A stretch of 64,000 bases of DNA from the NCBI RefSeq assembly GCF_905475395.1, contig NC_058337.1, forward strand, positions 116,802,368 through 116,866,367. The letters run 5' to 3'. The notes under the pieces were generated by a model. The model saw only the letters and a program-made list of their open reading frames with translations, was not told the DNA's origin and did not search any database. How positions within the stretch are numbered: the stretch's first letter is position 1; every line of letters begins with the position of its first letter. This document shows, in pieces, positions 48,960-62,271 of this stretch. A program made the position numbers and the translations under genes. The stretch is from Chrysoperla carnea (Eukaryota > Arthropoda > Insecta > Neuroptera > Chrysopidae).

Positions 48960-49660
48960 AAATTTTAAAAGAAAGTGTGATACACAAATAATTTTTTAGA
49001 ATTAATATAGCCTGAAAATGTTAAAAATAAGGTTAAAATTATACATGAAAATTTATAATAATTACGAATAATATTTATTTAAATCGTTTTTAATATTCAT
49101 AATAAATATTATATAACCATATTTTTGTCCAATAATTTTTTTTTTACTTTTTTATCTTTCAAAAAAAGTTTTACACATCCCTTTATTACAGTTACAGTTA
49201 AAAGTTTTTTTTTATTTTTAAGATATTTTTCATGATATTATAAACAAAGACACAATGTCGAATGCGCTGTTTTTTCCTTTTATTATTTATTTATTTGAGT
49301 ATTTGTTTTAAAATTTATTAATTAATAATAATAATAATAGAAAGAGATAGGAAACAAATTCTTACAGATAAACAAGTAAGAGAGAAGGAGACAGAAGAAG
49401 GAGGATATTTATGCTAGATAATATGTTTTTTTTTACTAATTAATTTTTTTTTTTAATATTTGATTAATTTACACTTAATAACAGATTTACAAATATATAA
49501 ATTTGTGTGAACAAAAATTCCATTCTTTTTACGATTTTTTAATTCCTTGCATTTAGTTATTGGTTCTACAATACACAGGTGGTGCTTACAGAATTTTACA
49601 GAAATAATTCCTAAAATTTAAGGGAAGAGTACAAGTACTTCGAAAATGTATTTGAAGCAA
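48960..49660. other. Gene-free AT-rich stretch
   Basis: AT-rich with poly-T runs and an AATAATAATAATAAT microsatellite at about 49325-49339. Nothing else recognised. Confidence 0.4.
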
Positions 49661-49665
49661 ATACT

Positions 49666-50262
49666 CCAGTACGTTTTGTAATTTGGGCAGGATTTTCCTA
49701 TTGTAACTGTCTTAGCTCAAATAGCTCTTGCTTCACATTCTGAGGAACATGTCTTCTGTTCGTACTATGTATTCTGATTTAAAGAACTAATCGGAATCCA
49801 GTAAGTTTTGTAATTTGGGCAGGATTTTTCTATTATAACTGTCTTAGCTCAAATAGCTCTTGGGGGCCGTTCATAAAATACGTTCGCACTCAAGGAGTGG
49901 AGTTGTTCTGCTGAGTGTGACAAGATGTGGCAAGGGGGGACAGGGGGTCTAAGACAATGTGACGTTCGCGTCTTATCAAAAAATTTTATTGGAGAATTTC
50001 TTTCAGCTATTATTATTTTTTTCATTTTTTGTCATGATAAAAAGCATCCATTTCGAATAAGTAAGGGGGGAGGGGATTTAGTTTTTATGACGTAATATTT
50101 ATAGGGGGGTCACAGAAAGTGTGAGACAGTGTGACCACTGGGGTGAGGAGGTCTCCAAATCCTAATTTTAGCGTGACGTATTTTATGAACGGCCCCTTGC
50201 CTTAAATTCTGAGGAACATGTCTTCTGTTCGTACTATGTATTCTGATTTAAAGAACTAATCG
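49666..50262 (+). repeat. Tandem duplication, period 132 bp, second copy split by a transposon
   Basis: Copy 1 is 49666-49797. Copy 2 starts at 49798, is interrupted at 49863-50196, and resumes to 50262. Both run CCAGTANGTTTTGTAATTTG to AAAGAACTAATCG. Confidence 0.8.
49863..50196. mobile_element. MITE with GGGGCCGTTCATAAAATACG ends
   Basis: A 334-bp element with perfect terminal inverted repeats starting GGGGCCGTTCATAAAATACG, including the pair ...TACGTTCGC / GCGTGACGTA slightly further in. It is flanked by TTG on both sides (49860-49862 and 50197-50199), which can also be read as a 4-bp CTTG duplication. The neighbouring tandem copy supplies the empty site (AGCTCTTGCTTCAC), proving insertion. 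Three-bp duplications and GG-rich ends fit PIF/Harbinger-like elements, but the superfamily is not certain. No ORF. Confidence 0.8.
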
Positions 50263-50264
50263 CA

Positions 50265-53200
50265 AAAGACGATATAAAATTAAGATTTTCTAATTCATTG
50301 CGATATCATAACTGTTTTGAGTACAAAGTGAGCCATATATGTTAGAAGTGATTTGCTGAAGCCTGCGTAAACGATATTACTGACATAGTAGGTAATTTTA
50401 ATTTCCGCATGCGTAAGATAATCACTCCAAGTTCATTTGGATCACTATAAACTCAGAAAAATATCACAAAGATTATTTTAATTAATTTCTGTGAACTGGA
50501 TTAAAAGTATGTGTGCAAAAACTTATTTTATTTCGGCAATAGATATTTAGGAAAAATTTAAATAAACAAAAACGCTAGTCGTTATTTTTTCCGATTTAAG
50601 TTAAACAATGCTAAGTGTAAGGTAAATTTTAGGAATTATATCTGTTTCTGTATTTTCTACCATTTTATTGTGTGTACATAATACCTACGTATTTAACCGA
50701 ATTGGATTTGAATTGAGCTGAAAATCACCATTTTTTAATATTTCAACTGATTTTTCTAATTTTTACTTAATACGTAATATGCTGCAATACAAGTTTCTCT
50801 TAGCTTTTCTCCAATCTTGTATCATCATATTTGAATGCCAAGATTATTGGGTTATCTATTAATATTTTTCTACTGGTCTATAAATACTTCCTCTACACAA
50901 CATTTTATATTTAATTTGCGTTTTTCTTATTTTATACAATTGGTGAATTTGAAAATTTGTTTATGAAATAGAACTGGTTCAGATTTGTATAAATTATATT
51001 TTTGCGTTGGATTTAAATCTATGCAAAAAATTTAAAATGGTTCTTTTCTGAACAATTATCAACTTAATTCTATATCGAATCGAGTTTTGAAGGAATTATT
51101 TTCAACTTGAGTATAGTGAGTAGTTTTTTATTGTTTTGGGGGAAACATTAAGTGTGAGGTTAATACATAATTGTCTCATAATACGGAAAACTAAAAACCT
51201 TGAATCAGATTTCATTTCAATGAATAAATCTGGAATTTTTACTAGTTAATCTAGAATTTTAAAACATTTTACTCATAGAGAGCTTTAAATTGGAGTTACA
51301 AGAGTTACATGAAGGATAAATTTTTCGCATATATTTAAAAACATCTTTCATTTATCACAATTTTTCAATTATCAAATTTGAAATATAATTTTAAAATTTT
51401 ATTGTTCTTTATTTGTGCGTAAAATTATTCTAAAAGCCAAATTGATACGTTCGTAGATTCTGTTCGACTTAAATTACTGCATTGTGAGAGAAAAAAGTAA
51501 AAATATATCCGTATCTTAATCTTTCTTTTTAGATCGTAATCTTTTTTTTTAGTATCGAATTTCACATTGTTGTATTCATAGGCCAGTAATTTAAGGTCTA
51601 TGATTCCGATCCGTATGAATATGAATTAACTTTAAAAAAATTCTTTGATATTTGAAAATTTGTTCTAATTTTCTTAAAAGTTAAATAAAATTATACTAAT
51701 TGTTTCATATATAGTGAAGATAAAATTAAAGAAAACTTAAACGGCCATTTTCATTTTTTTATTTTCATCTACACTTTTACTACGATTTTATTATTTTTCA
51801 AATTTTTAAAAACACTATTTTCTAAAATGTCAATATAAAAGTGTAAGTCAGTCTTTCTGTATTATAAAAATTTTCTTATTTTGATTTTTCCTTATAAAAA
51901 TTAAATATTTATTTGTCATATTTTTGCTTATTTTCTGGCATTACAAAGTATGATAACTTAAACTCGATATGATTTTGTTTGAATGTGATATTTTTTTTTT
52001 GTAAAAATTTTTATATGTAGAAGTGCTGATATTTTTTTTAAAATCTGGCTTTATTTGTTATAAAAATTACTCCGGTAAAAGCCAGACAACATAAACTTTT
52101 TAGATCAAACTATGACAGATGTTTATGAAAACCGCTGACAGATGTTTATTAGTTTTTATATTGGACAAGCGGATTCGTCAAAGCTCGGTATACTCGGTAT
52201 ACTGTTATGAAATGCCTTTATGAGACGCATGCGCAGCGTACGGAAGTCTTGTGATAACGTATTGGGCTTGCTTATTATTAAGATAGTCTTTATTTTCGCG
52301 TCTTCTAGCCATGTCAGCTTTGACGTTAAATTTTATCACTAATCGACCTTTAGCTTTTTACGGCAACTATTTGCGATGAGTTTTACCTTAACTAAAAATA
52401 AATTGAAAATCTTCTCGACTCATTATAATCATATTTTCAGAGTCAATTAGCGATTTATGTTTAAACATAAACATCTGTTTGAGCTATTAACAATAATTAC
52501 TATAAAAAAATTAATTCCATTTCTTATGAAAATTAATTTAATCGTTTTAAAAAATTTATTGTGCCCCAATATAAGAGTTTTAATAATAATTAAACTAAAT
52601 AATTAAAGAAATTTACATTATACACAAGAAATCATTTTCAACTTTAAAATGATTTGCGTTTTTTTTTTATATATATACATAATATATTACAAAAATGGTA
52701 CACAGGTTTTACTGTAATAATAATTAATTGTTAAGTACATTTATTATATTCATATTTTTATATATGCTCATTATTAATGAAGAACATGGTACAAATCAGC
52801 AGTTATTTTATTATATTTAGGAAGAGATAAAGCCTTATTTCTCATATATTTTGGTAATTAGTGGCCAAAAATCACAAAATTTGAGACAAAGTGAAATGAT
52901 ACTCCTACGCACTTTGATCGAATTGCAATTGAATGTATCCCAAAATTATGCCTGCTTACCAAATTCTGATGGACTGATGGAGCGGGAAGCTTACTGCAGA
53001 AAGTTTACAGGGATGTATTCCTTTACCCTTTCAGAAATAAAAGACAAATTTTAAAAAAACGAATCTCCATATTTTCAGTAGGTTTTCGAACATGAATCAA
53101 ATTTGGTGACTTTTAGCAACTTCAAAATATGTTTTATGAATACTTAATAGTTCTTTGATTATAGAAAACTATTTTTTCCACTACATTTGCGAAAAATATA

Positions 53201-53770
53201 TTGTGAATTAACATTGAAAAGCACATCATGGAAAATTATTTTTGTACCATTTCGAAGTTGAAAAATTAAATAAAATTACTCCGATATATTTTTTTTTTAT
53301 TAAAATTTTAATTCTAACTATATAATACAAAAAGCTTTTTTAATATTATTCTTAGAGCTTAATATCAATAAAAGCAATAACATTTCACTTTTGTTTTGGA
53401 GAAATTGTCTATATATAAAAAATTTACCATAAATATTAAACTACAACATAAAAAAAACAGTGTTCTCTTTTACCGATTTATGGCAGTGTGAATTCTACTC
53501 GAAAAAATTATTGTAATCCATTAGTAAATATTTAATCGATAATTTTATAAAATTGAAAAATTCTTGATTGTTGCTGGTTTTTTCATCTAATTAAAAATAC
53601 CCTGGTTCAAATTAGGTCCAAATTTTCAAAATTATATTTTAGTTGGAATGTTTTTTTTTTAATAAATTAGTTTTATCCTAAAATTCTTTGGTTTGCAGCA
53701 AAATGACTGTCATGCCAATTACACAAAAATCTTATTTGATTGCCGAATTGAATCGCCAATTTATTATTAA
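50265..53770. other. Gene-free AT-rich stretch between Yellow gene B and the tincar-like gene
   Basis: No exon recognised in either direction. It could hold the 3' UTR of the convergent tincar-like gene on its right edge. A somewhat GC-richer patch at about 52160-52340 contains a repeated CTCGGTATA word but no ORF. Confidence 0.4.
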
Positions 53771-53773
53771 ATT

Positions 53774-56700
53774 TTACGAATTATAGTGATAAATTTCACC
53801 CGATATTCGAGTTCCATTTCCCGCGTTGCCATAAATCGATTCTGCCGCAGTAATACGAGCATGTAAGCCGTTTTGATGTAAGTATGATGGAAATCGTTTA
53901 ACAAAAGGACTTGGAGCAACAGCTGCATTACCCGGATATAATCGTACACCATTCAATTGTGATGGGATGGTCGTATGATGTCGTGGGAATGCGTTGCAAC
54001 TTGTGCCACTGTTTAACGGAGGTTGAACTTGAGGCATATTATTTGTGGAATGTTGTGGTAATGGCATAGTTGAACAATGTGGATATGCCATCGAAGAGGG
54101 TATTGGTTGTGTAGGGTAATGTGGCAACGTAGCCGATGATGCTTGCGTATTTCGCAAAGCTTCTGCATTGTGTTCTGTAAATGATGTCATACGCATATTA
54201 GTAGGCCTTCCGAATGATTCATCTTTCACAATGGGAACTACTGCCTCTGGCGGAGGCCTTGTTGATGGCTTACGCCGTATTACAACCGTACTTTCTGATT
54301 CTAACACGACTGCAGGAACTCCGTGTTCAGGAACATCTCCATTTATAGACGTATTTGTGCTGGATACGTATATCGGAGAATTTATTCCTGATGATGAAAA
54401 ACCATATATGGGTTGTGGTGTAATGTTAGGGGAAAATGGCTGTGGGCTTGATACTAATGGAGGTGTGTAAGATGTTTTATGTGGAGATGGTTGAGCAGGT
54501 GGCCATACTTGTTGGGAATCTTCAACAGCAGGTTTGATTTGAGGTCGTTCGGAACTAGCATTTGAGTGTACGCCACTGGAACTTTCACTATGATTACTTC
54601 CTGGTGGTTCTGGTGGGGATACTGATGACGCTTCAGATGCTGTAATTGAATCTGAACGTGGTGTAATTTCATCATGTGGCATTCCAGAATCTGCTCGTCG
54701 TAAACATCGTGGTGTATTGCCAGTTGCCTAAATAATAAAAGTATCATTAATAAATTATATTTAAAGAACAAAAAAGCAAAATATTCAACAAAAAGTTTCG
54801 AATAGAAGAAAATGGTTAGTAATTTCGGACCTGTCCCGCTGCCACTAGCTGCACATTAACAACATTTATTGGAGCAGTTGTGATATTATTATCAGCGGTT
54901 GGACATGTTGATTGCGTGATGACGGTTGTAGATGCTGGCATACCATCCGGTTCATCTCGATCCGATAATGGTTCGGGTGTTAATAAAGGACTAGGATCTT
55001 CATACTCTACGGGAGGTACCAAATCTCTACTAGTACTTGCATATGTAACACTTTCATCTTGCATACAAGCAAGTAACTGCTTAAATCCAGTTTCCCATCA
55101 CACAGAAAGCAGCAGATAAAGAAGAGAGAGAGGAATGAGTTACTTTGTCGTAAACATTTACTTGGTTAACAAATATTAGTGTTGTGTATTATGTAAAGGG
55201 ATAACATTAAATTTAACAGGACATGTAGGATAAGTTAATTTAATACAATATTAAGATACATTGAAATAACATGTCTTGGGAATATTAGTGATTATTACAG
55301 TTAAATTCAAAAATCATGTTCTAAAATGTGGATAATAATTCAAAATTGTTCTTCAAAAATGATTATGCCGGAGAGACACGACGACCTAATGACTTCTTGC
55401 CCAAAACATGAATTTTCTATATTAATATTGTAAAGCACCTTCGAAAATAGCCCAAGCATGCACAGAAAACGTTGTCACCCAAGAAAATTTTGTGTTTGAG
55501 AAATTTAACTTGAGTAAATCGCAAAATTTACCTTTCCTTCCTCTGATGTTGAATCTTCGCCTGGGTCAATTAATGTGGGTGCAAGTGGAAGTTCCCGCAA
55601 GGTGGCATAATCGCCGTCATCTTCGTCCACCCCGTTTCCGGACCGATTTCTGGCCTTGGCGAATCCTGTTTTATTACTAAAAAAGAATAAAATAATCATA
55701 AAATAAATTCGTTGAAATTAAAACGAAATCCAAACACCATTTAAAAACTAAAGTGTTAGTTAAGAAACAGAAAATGGTTAGCAAACTACTGATCACCAAT
55801 TCGTATTATTTTTGACACACAAATTTGATCCATGCAAACACAACAAGAACACAAACACCGATAGAAAGAGAAGACCTATAGTTACCGAGATGAGGACGTA
55901 CTGGGGATGTCGTTAAAGGTGACCTTATGCTTCGTATTTCCTAATTTCTTATTAAACCATCCAACTTTTTCATTTTCCGGGGACCTTGCTGGAGATATTA
56001 ATGCTGGTCGTAGCCAGTAGATTTGTTCTTCACCTTCAGGTTCTTCTCCTTCATCTAAAAAAGCATAAATCACTGTTAGAAAAGGTAAAGTTATTTGAAA
56101 AAAAAGTTAAACTTACTTTGAGATTCAGTAGCACGTGCTTTTCGTTCCAATGCTGCTTTTTGTATAACTGACATAATAGCCTTTTTCGGTGAAGTATCTT
56201 TAATTGTGTAAGTACGACCGTTTCCAACAACTAACAATGGAGATGAACTTGAATCATCACAACTTCCACGGTGCGAGGTGATTAAATCAACATCGGTAAC
56301 TAGCTTCACAGACTTCGCTGATCGAACTGCTGCACGACCGACAGTTACACGTAACTTGAAAATCCATTTTTGTTTAATGGTCAAAAATAACCAAAGTACA
56401 ATCCACGAAAACAAATGTAATAAACCACCTAAAAAATGAATAGTTAAAATATCAAAACTAATCGATTAAAAATTTTGAAATACATTGTAAAGTACTTTAC
56501 CTATTATGCAAGCTAATATTGCACCATCTAAGCTCCCTCGATAAACGACTGTGTAATCATGCAATAATGGAGCATTACAAACACCGACAGATAATAACAC
56601 GCAAAGAGCCGCACAATGAGTTACATAGCTCCAGCCAGCATTGTTTGTTGATTTTAATTCAATGATTTTTCTATGCCTTTCATGATTTATAAAAGCATTA

Positions 56701-58335
56701 AATCTAGAGGAATAAAAAGAATACAGAACAATTAAATTTTAGACAATGCTTGATTATCTTCAGTTCTTGATTTACTTCAAGCAATTCGTTTAAAAAAAGA
56801 GGCAAATTGTATTCAAAATAAGGTACGCACAGCTTTGTCAAAGTTATACCGGAAATTATTATCTAGCAAAAACATAATTTTCGTTCGATCATCAATATTC
56901 ATTTGACGACCACTTTCAAAGTAGGGTCGATTTGACGTTTTTCTAGATTTTTTTGTGTATTTATGACTCTTTTCGATATAATCTTGAACTCCTTTACCAA
57001 ATTTTGTTTCAAGACCTCTCGATCTCGATCGACTCGAAATAGTATGGTAGGGTCAAATCGAACACATAAAGTGGTTTTTCGTTCGTACCTACTTGCCAAG
57101 GATTTTTGTGTTTTTGCATCTCTTTCAATCCCGTGTTTTCGATAAAAGGGATAAGTTTTAACACTTTTTTAATTCGTTTTTCAAAGCTTTTTGTTGAAAA
57201 ATTTTGATTCAATCCGTTGATTGTTAAAATCGTTACGCACTTTTGTGTTGTAATGATCATTACCACGATCTTTTCAAATTATAAAATCCCGGTTTTTTTT
57301 TACAGATTAGTGATATTTAAAATTTACGTTGAGTATTATCTTATTTAGAATACAGTTTGCTATAGAAAACTATTTACCTTCCATAACCGTACAGGTATAA
57401 CACCAAACTGGATGTTAAAATCAATAATCCTGACAGAATAAACAATCCCAATGTTACATGAGGATTCAACAAGAATGGTGATTTAAATGAAGTTGTAAAC
57501 ATGGACATGCCACGATCTGGATGATGTCGAAGCAATGGTAATGCTTTTGCTGGGCCAATCATTTGTACTTTATATAATATTGACATGCCAGCATACGCTA
57601 ATAAACTTTGGAGACCATTTGTAAGTAATTGAAATGAAAATAATGCTCCAAAACATTTATTCGTACTCCAAAATACTGACGGATATCGAACTGAATATAC
57701 TAGTAATGATACGGCGTAGTTTAAATATTCCACACTTACAGAACTACCCCATCCAGCATCTAACAAAGAAAAAGATAACATTTAGATTAAAAGCAGTAAA
57801 AAATGACAAGAAAAAGAGAAAACGAAATGAACATTGGCTTCCTTAATCTATTTTGTTTTTTGCCATGTAAGTGGCCTTTGAGCTTTGCAAATGTAAGAAT
57901 AGAAGGCGTAGCAAGAACAATATTATGTGCAGATGCAGGATATAATTTTGCTCATCACTACTGCCGTCTTGCTAATTTTGTATAGTATTGATTTAAAAGA
58001 AAAAATATTGACATAGAATAATTTTAAAAGAGAATGAAACATTTTCTTACCTGGACCGGTAGCATCAACTTCAATATTTTCAGGTCCAAGAATATTCTTT
58101 AAAGTTTGAACCATGCTAAACGGTTGGCTTCGTGGACCATCTACCATGCCCGTGAAATTATTGTAAAATGATGTATAATTACTTGATGAATTTGTGTATA
58201 AAGATGACAGTGGAGGCGTATTTAATGGAACATTTGGTGTGGAACCATTTACTGAAATTCCAGTCATGAAACTTAATACTACAAGACGATCTCGATGGAC
58301 TACCATAAAATCCAAATCTGTTTTCCATATTGATT
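53774..58335 (-). CDS. tinc: Multi-pass membrane protein, tincar-like (3' eight exons)
   Basis: Eight exons read right to left: 58335-58051, 57759-57378, 56703-56501, 56428-56117, 56054-55886, 55676-55532, 55076-54831, 54727-53774. All phases agree, giving 897 aa and a stop at 53774. The first listed exon begins with a partial codon after a good TTTGTTTCAG acceptor, so the N-terminus is missing. Part 1 is membrane: hydrophobic segments include YLNYAVSLLVYSV, LFSFQLLTNGLQSLLAYAGM, LGLFILSGLLILTSSLVLYL, CAALCVLLSVGVC and ACIIGGLLHLFSWIVLWLFL. An N-glycosylation-rich loop (NSSSNYTSFYNNFT) precedes them. Part 2 is a long Ser/Pro-rich tail, probably cytosolic. The pattern and segments such as SIWKTDLDFMVVHRDR recall Drosophila tincar, a heart- and eye-expressed membrane protein; assigned from memory, not alignment. 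Exon 7 has a weak donor (CAG/GTCCGA) and a tandem AAGCAG acceptor. Confidence 0.7.
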
Positions 58336-58639
58336 CTGAAACAAAATTAAGAATTTGTTAGTCAATTAGTTTAAAACAACTCTGTAGAACAATTTTATTA
58401 GTTTTCGTATCAAATTACTCAATATAATTGTTATTTTCAACGAACCAAAGATGCAGACTTTTTGTTCTACAGTTTCAGATCCGTGCTTTTTTGTGTTCCT
58501 GTATTTAGTAACGGAGACTAAGAGAACGGTGTAAGTAGTTATTAAATTTTTTAGGGTAATGTCGCCGTATTCTATCTGCGTACGTTGATGTAACCTTGTA
58601 ATCAAATCAAAATGTAAATTTTAAAGGGCCGGTTGAGCC

Positions 58640-59075
58640 CTTCAAATGGGTGCCTAGCACTCAAACCAAGGAGTCTTTTGTGCTTTCTTTGGGAACAATA
58701 TGTCACTCAAACGCGAGACGCCTATGGGTAAGAGGTGCTATTTTAAGCAGATGGAGAGACACCATACAGAAAGGCCGGAGATTTTCTGCCGAGACAGTTC
58801 CCAGGATTGATGGATCCAAGGTATCGGGCCAAAACATTCCTTACCTGACACCTTGCAGGTTTCTGCAGGTTTAGATAACATTCATGGATGTTTCTTCGTC
58901 TTCCATGCAGGTTCTGCAAGTGGGATCATTAGAGATGCTCATATTATGAAGGTGGTAGTTCAATCGATAGTGCCCCTTCAAGACTTTACTGTGTTCTAAA
59001 AAGTTTCAGCACGGCGAGTTTTAGTACACAGTCAATTGGACAAGCTGTGGTTTTACACAGCTTGTCTTGCAAAGT
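58640..59075 (-). pseudogene. Non-LTR retrotransposon ORF2 C-terminal remnant
   Basis: Minus-strand translation of about 58880-58975 gives GHYRLNYHLHNMSISNDPTC followed by RTCMEDEETSMNVI and a stop. This is the familiar stretch after the RNase H domain of jockey/R1-like elements (GHCRL..HLH..G...DP.CR.C...EET..H). Further along, in other frames, RYLGSINPGN and FLYGVSPSA resemble the R.LG...P...L..F end of such proteins. Frameshifts and stops make it non-functional. It lies just upstream of the first tincar-like exon found, so within that gene's long intron or its 5' flank. Confidence 0.6.
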
Positions 59076-59079
59076 AAGT

Positions 59080-60940
59080 TCTTAAGGTCTTACCAAGTAA
59101 GTTCTCAGAAATTCTTTTATTTACTATTTAACCATTATTTTCGGACTAAAATGGACCACTTGCTGAAGTGTATTATAAATAAATACACTTCACTACCAGA
59201 TTTTAGTACGTTCTTTCTGATTCACTCTGTACATGTTATTTAAAATTGAATATTTAATTAGATTTCTTGTTGTTTGTGTATTTGTTGATATCGAAACACA
59301 GTGGCGGCATATTGTTTTTTACAACAGAATGCGGTTTGTTGTATTTATAATGTGTGTGTGTGGTTGCCTAACCAATTGTGTGGGGGATGCGTGTATCACG
59401 ACACGATACATTGTTCTATAAAACTTCTTGAATATTTATCTGATATGCGATGTTATACAGGAAATAATAATTTATGTTAAAATTAATGGATATATCAGTG
59501 AACGAATAGCGTGATTTTTTAAATATTTTTTTCTGTATGAATATGCATTAAGCATAAATTTTATTGAATTTATTTAGCGAATAATAAAAAAATGAAAAAA
59601 TAAAACAAAGGTACCTAATTACCATTTGCTAGAAATTATTCATATTTTACAAAAAACAAAATCGAAAAATAAATTGTTTTTAATTCGTAAGTTGTATAAA
59701 TTTGGAAGAACTATACGTTATACGATTTATTAGATTTGTGAAAAACTGTGAAAGAAAAGGAGTCCCGAAAGCTGAGGTAAAGACAAACAAACATGCAAAA
59801 ATAACAACAAATTCGACAATTCCTTTAGTATAGGCAACTATATTGACAAGGAAGTCATTGTGATAGTAGTCAATCAGAATAAGTATTACTACCATGATAG
59901 CATTGTTAGCGCTAAGAGAAGAAATTAAAGAAGAATACCTAACTTCCCGCATTAAGAAATGAAAAAAGCAATTAAAAGGCTTGAAAGTTTCTGAAATTTT
60001 CTGTGGATATCATTATGTCCGAATCGTTGTGAACGCCTTACTGTGTAGTATGGTGTAAATGGGCGCCAGGCCCATACTAGTTGGCGATTCCCACAATACT
60101 TCTGGTGGATAGCCTTATTTAATACTGAAATAATATTTATGCTATAACATAGATAGGTACTATAGCATCTGTCGCTATACCATGCGACTTTGTATAATTT
60201 CTGATTTTAACTTTGATATTTTGTTTTGCTTAATGTTTCTGAGGTATGGGATGAAATAAGTAAGGTTATCAATAATTGATAAGTGATCCTACGAAATAAA
60301 TATTTGTTAACATAAAACTCAGTTCATATAAAATATTTGGTAACTAAGCAAACTTTTTGGAAAAACAAGGAAATTTATAAAAGACCACACTCAAGAAGTC
60401 TTTATACTCTTCAAAAATTAGAATTCATTACTTTTAGAGCTTTAATTCCGATAAAAGTTGAACTCTGCAATGCATAACAGAAAATTGAAATTGTTAGTAA
60501 AGTGCAAGCGATAAAATCGAATGTTCTCTATGACATTAACTTTTATCTTTTTATAAATTTTATCAATTTTTCTTCTGTATACATGTAGGTAGACATTCTA
60601 AATGTTCTTAAAAATGTAAAACTATTCTTCATGGTAAAATTATAAAACATACTTTTCGAAGAATAATAATCTCATAATATCTCAACAGTAACAGCTTTTC
60701 TTGTCCCAAGAAATCATCTTTTCTTTTGTGTTCAGAAAAAAATAAAATACTTTTAACCCAATTTTTTCTCTTAGTGTGAATGTACTGACAATGCATATAA
60801 GCGTGTAGCAGGTTGCATAGATAATGACAAAATATTTAAAAGCAAATTTTGGTGGGTATGACGTTTAGAGACAAGGCGCATAATTTACAGTTAGTGTACT
60901 TTTCTTCATATATAACATTGCATTGATGTTAATGCATTTA
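59080..60940. other. Gene-free AT-rich stretch
   Basis: No coding exon could be supported. A hydrophobic minus-strand ORF at 59680-59952 was considered as a missing tincar-like membrane exon, but there is no motif or splice support. A TGTGTGTGTG run lies at about 59350. Confidence 0.35.
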
Positions 60941-60954
60941 TGACAAAAGATGCT

Positions 60955-61215
60955 TGTACTTTGTTGAAATACTTTCATCAACTTAAAGCATTTCTCTTTC
61001 AGTTATCCTCATGGAATTGCCTTCATCGTGGACATCAGAACTACTCGAGACGTTACCTGTGATATAGCATGAATTTAACCGGAGTTTCAATATCAATCTA
61101 AATGACTCTCTGTTCTCCGGGCCAGTTCTTCTTATTTCACGGGCGTAGACATTGTCTTTTACAAAGCCGCAAATCTTTACTAACGGCCGAGTAATTCCCG
61201 ATAAAAAAAAACATG
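60955..61215 (-). pseudogene. Possible mariner-like transposase fragment
   Basis: A minus-strand open frame of GC-richer DNA reads ITRPLVKICGFVKDNVYARE, then RRTGPENRESFR. The words GFVKDNVY resemble the LWG.VKD.VY motif near the end of IS630/Tc1/mariner transposases. The rest does not align clearly, and another explanation (a short host exon, with donor ACAG/GTAACG) is not excluded. Confidence 0.3.
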
Positions 61216-62271
61216 ATTATAATTAATGCCAAATTAATCAACGCTTATAATGACTCAAAAACGTTTGCTGTACTTAGGACCATGTCAGTTGAAATTTTTG
61301 ATATACTCATTAATGATATTATTAAGTATTTGTTTTCGATTTTCAAGGTGAAAACGTAAGTTTCCTACCTGGAATTAAAAAATCATTAATGCTTTTATGC
61401 ATTAGTTTTTTAAAGCGTAGTAATTCTTCTATAGACTGGTTGTGTAAAAAGACATTATTACTATGTTTGAAACGATACAATTTTTCTAATAACCATTAGT
61501 TTTATTATTACTGACACTTTTTACACGATACACCAAGCGAGGAGCTATTGAAAGAATAAAAAAGTGACGCAAAGAAACTTGTTCTTGGTTTTAGTGGTAA
61601 AACAGCTCCCGTCTACCGACCACATGTACTGCTTACTTACTTTATGTATGGTTTATTTAAAAATATATATAAAAAAATAAAGCTTAACTTTGCATATAAA
61701 TAGAATTTTTATTATACGCTGTTAATATGTAACTTGATAAAGAATTAGTACTTGCTATACTTATTGCATATAGGGAATGAGAAAGTTAAAGTAAAAGAAA
61801 ATGTGTTCTAACATTATTATCATCGTTAAAAAATTATACCAGGTGTGTTAAACTAAATGTGAAAGTAGTAAGACTAAAGCCACATTAGAGATGTAGAAAT
61901 GGTTAAAGAAGTCAGGAGGCAATTTAAATAATTAGTATGCACCCTACAGCCCTTATCTACTGTCGCAAAATTTTTTTAAGGATATTTAGAGTAATTATAA
62001 TCCAAAAAACACAATCATCTTGCTTGACGATTAAATCAGGTTTTTTTCGCTGGAATCGTTTCTGATCAAAATATTTTAGGCGATGTTTCAAAAACTGTTC
62101 GACCAATCATAAAATGAATTCGATTTTTGTATCGCTTAGGCGGTTGAAAGATTATATTCTGTAATATCGATTAAAATCGCATACAAGAGGTTTCTTCAGT
62201 CGCTACTTCAAAAACTTGTGCTCAATCTCAAAATTAACCAGATTTTTGTTACTTGAATTATTCAGACTAAT

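Noticed and set aside
54168..54470. Plus-strand ORF of 100 codons
   Set aside because: Antisense shadow of the Ser/Pro-rich last exon of the tincar-like gene.
56899..57266. Two minus-strand ORFs in an intron of the tincar-like gene
   Set aside because: Including them breaks the frame between exons 57759-57378 and 56703-56501, which join cleanly as YGR/FNAF.
59680..59952. Hydrophobic minus-strand ORF as a missing tincar-like membrane exon
   Set aside because: No matching motif, no splice-site support and no frame continuity with the exon at 58335.
60010..60115. GC-rich patch with GGGCGCCAGGCCC as a possible RNA gene
   Set aside because: No cloverleaf, box A/B or other RNA hallmark could be drawn.
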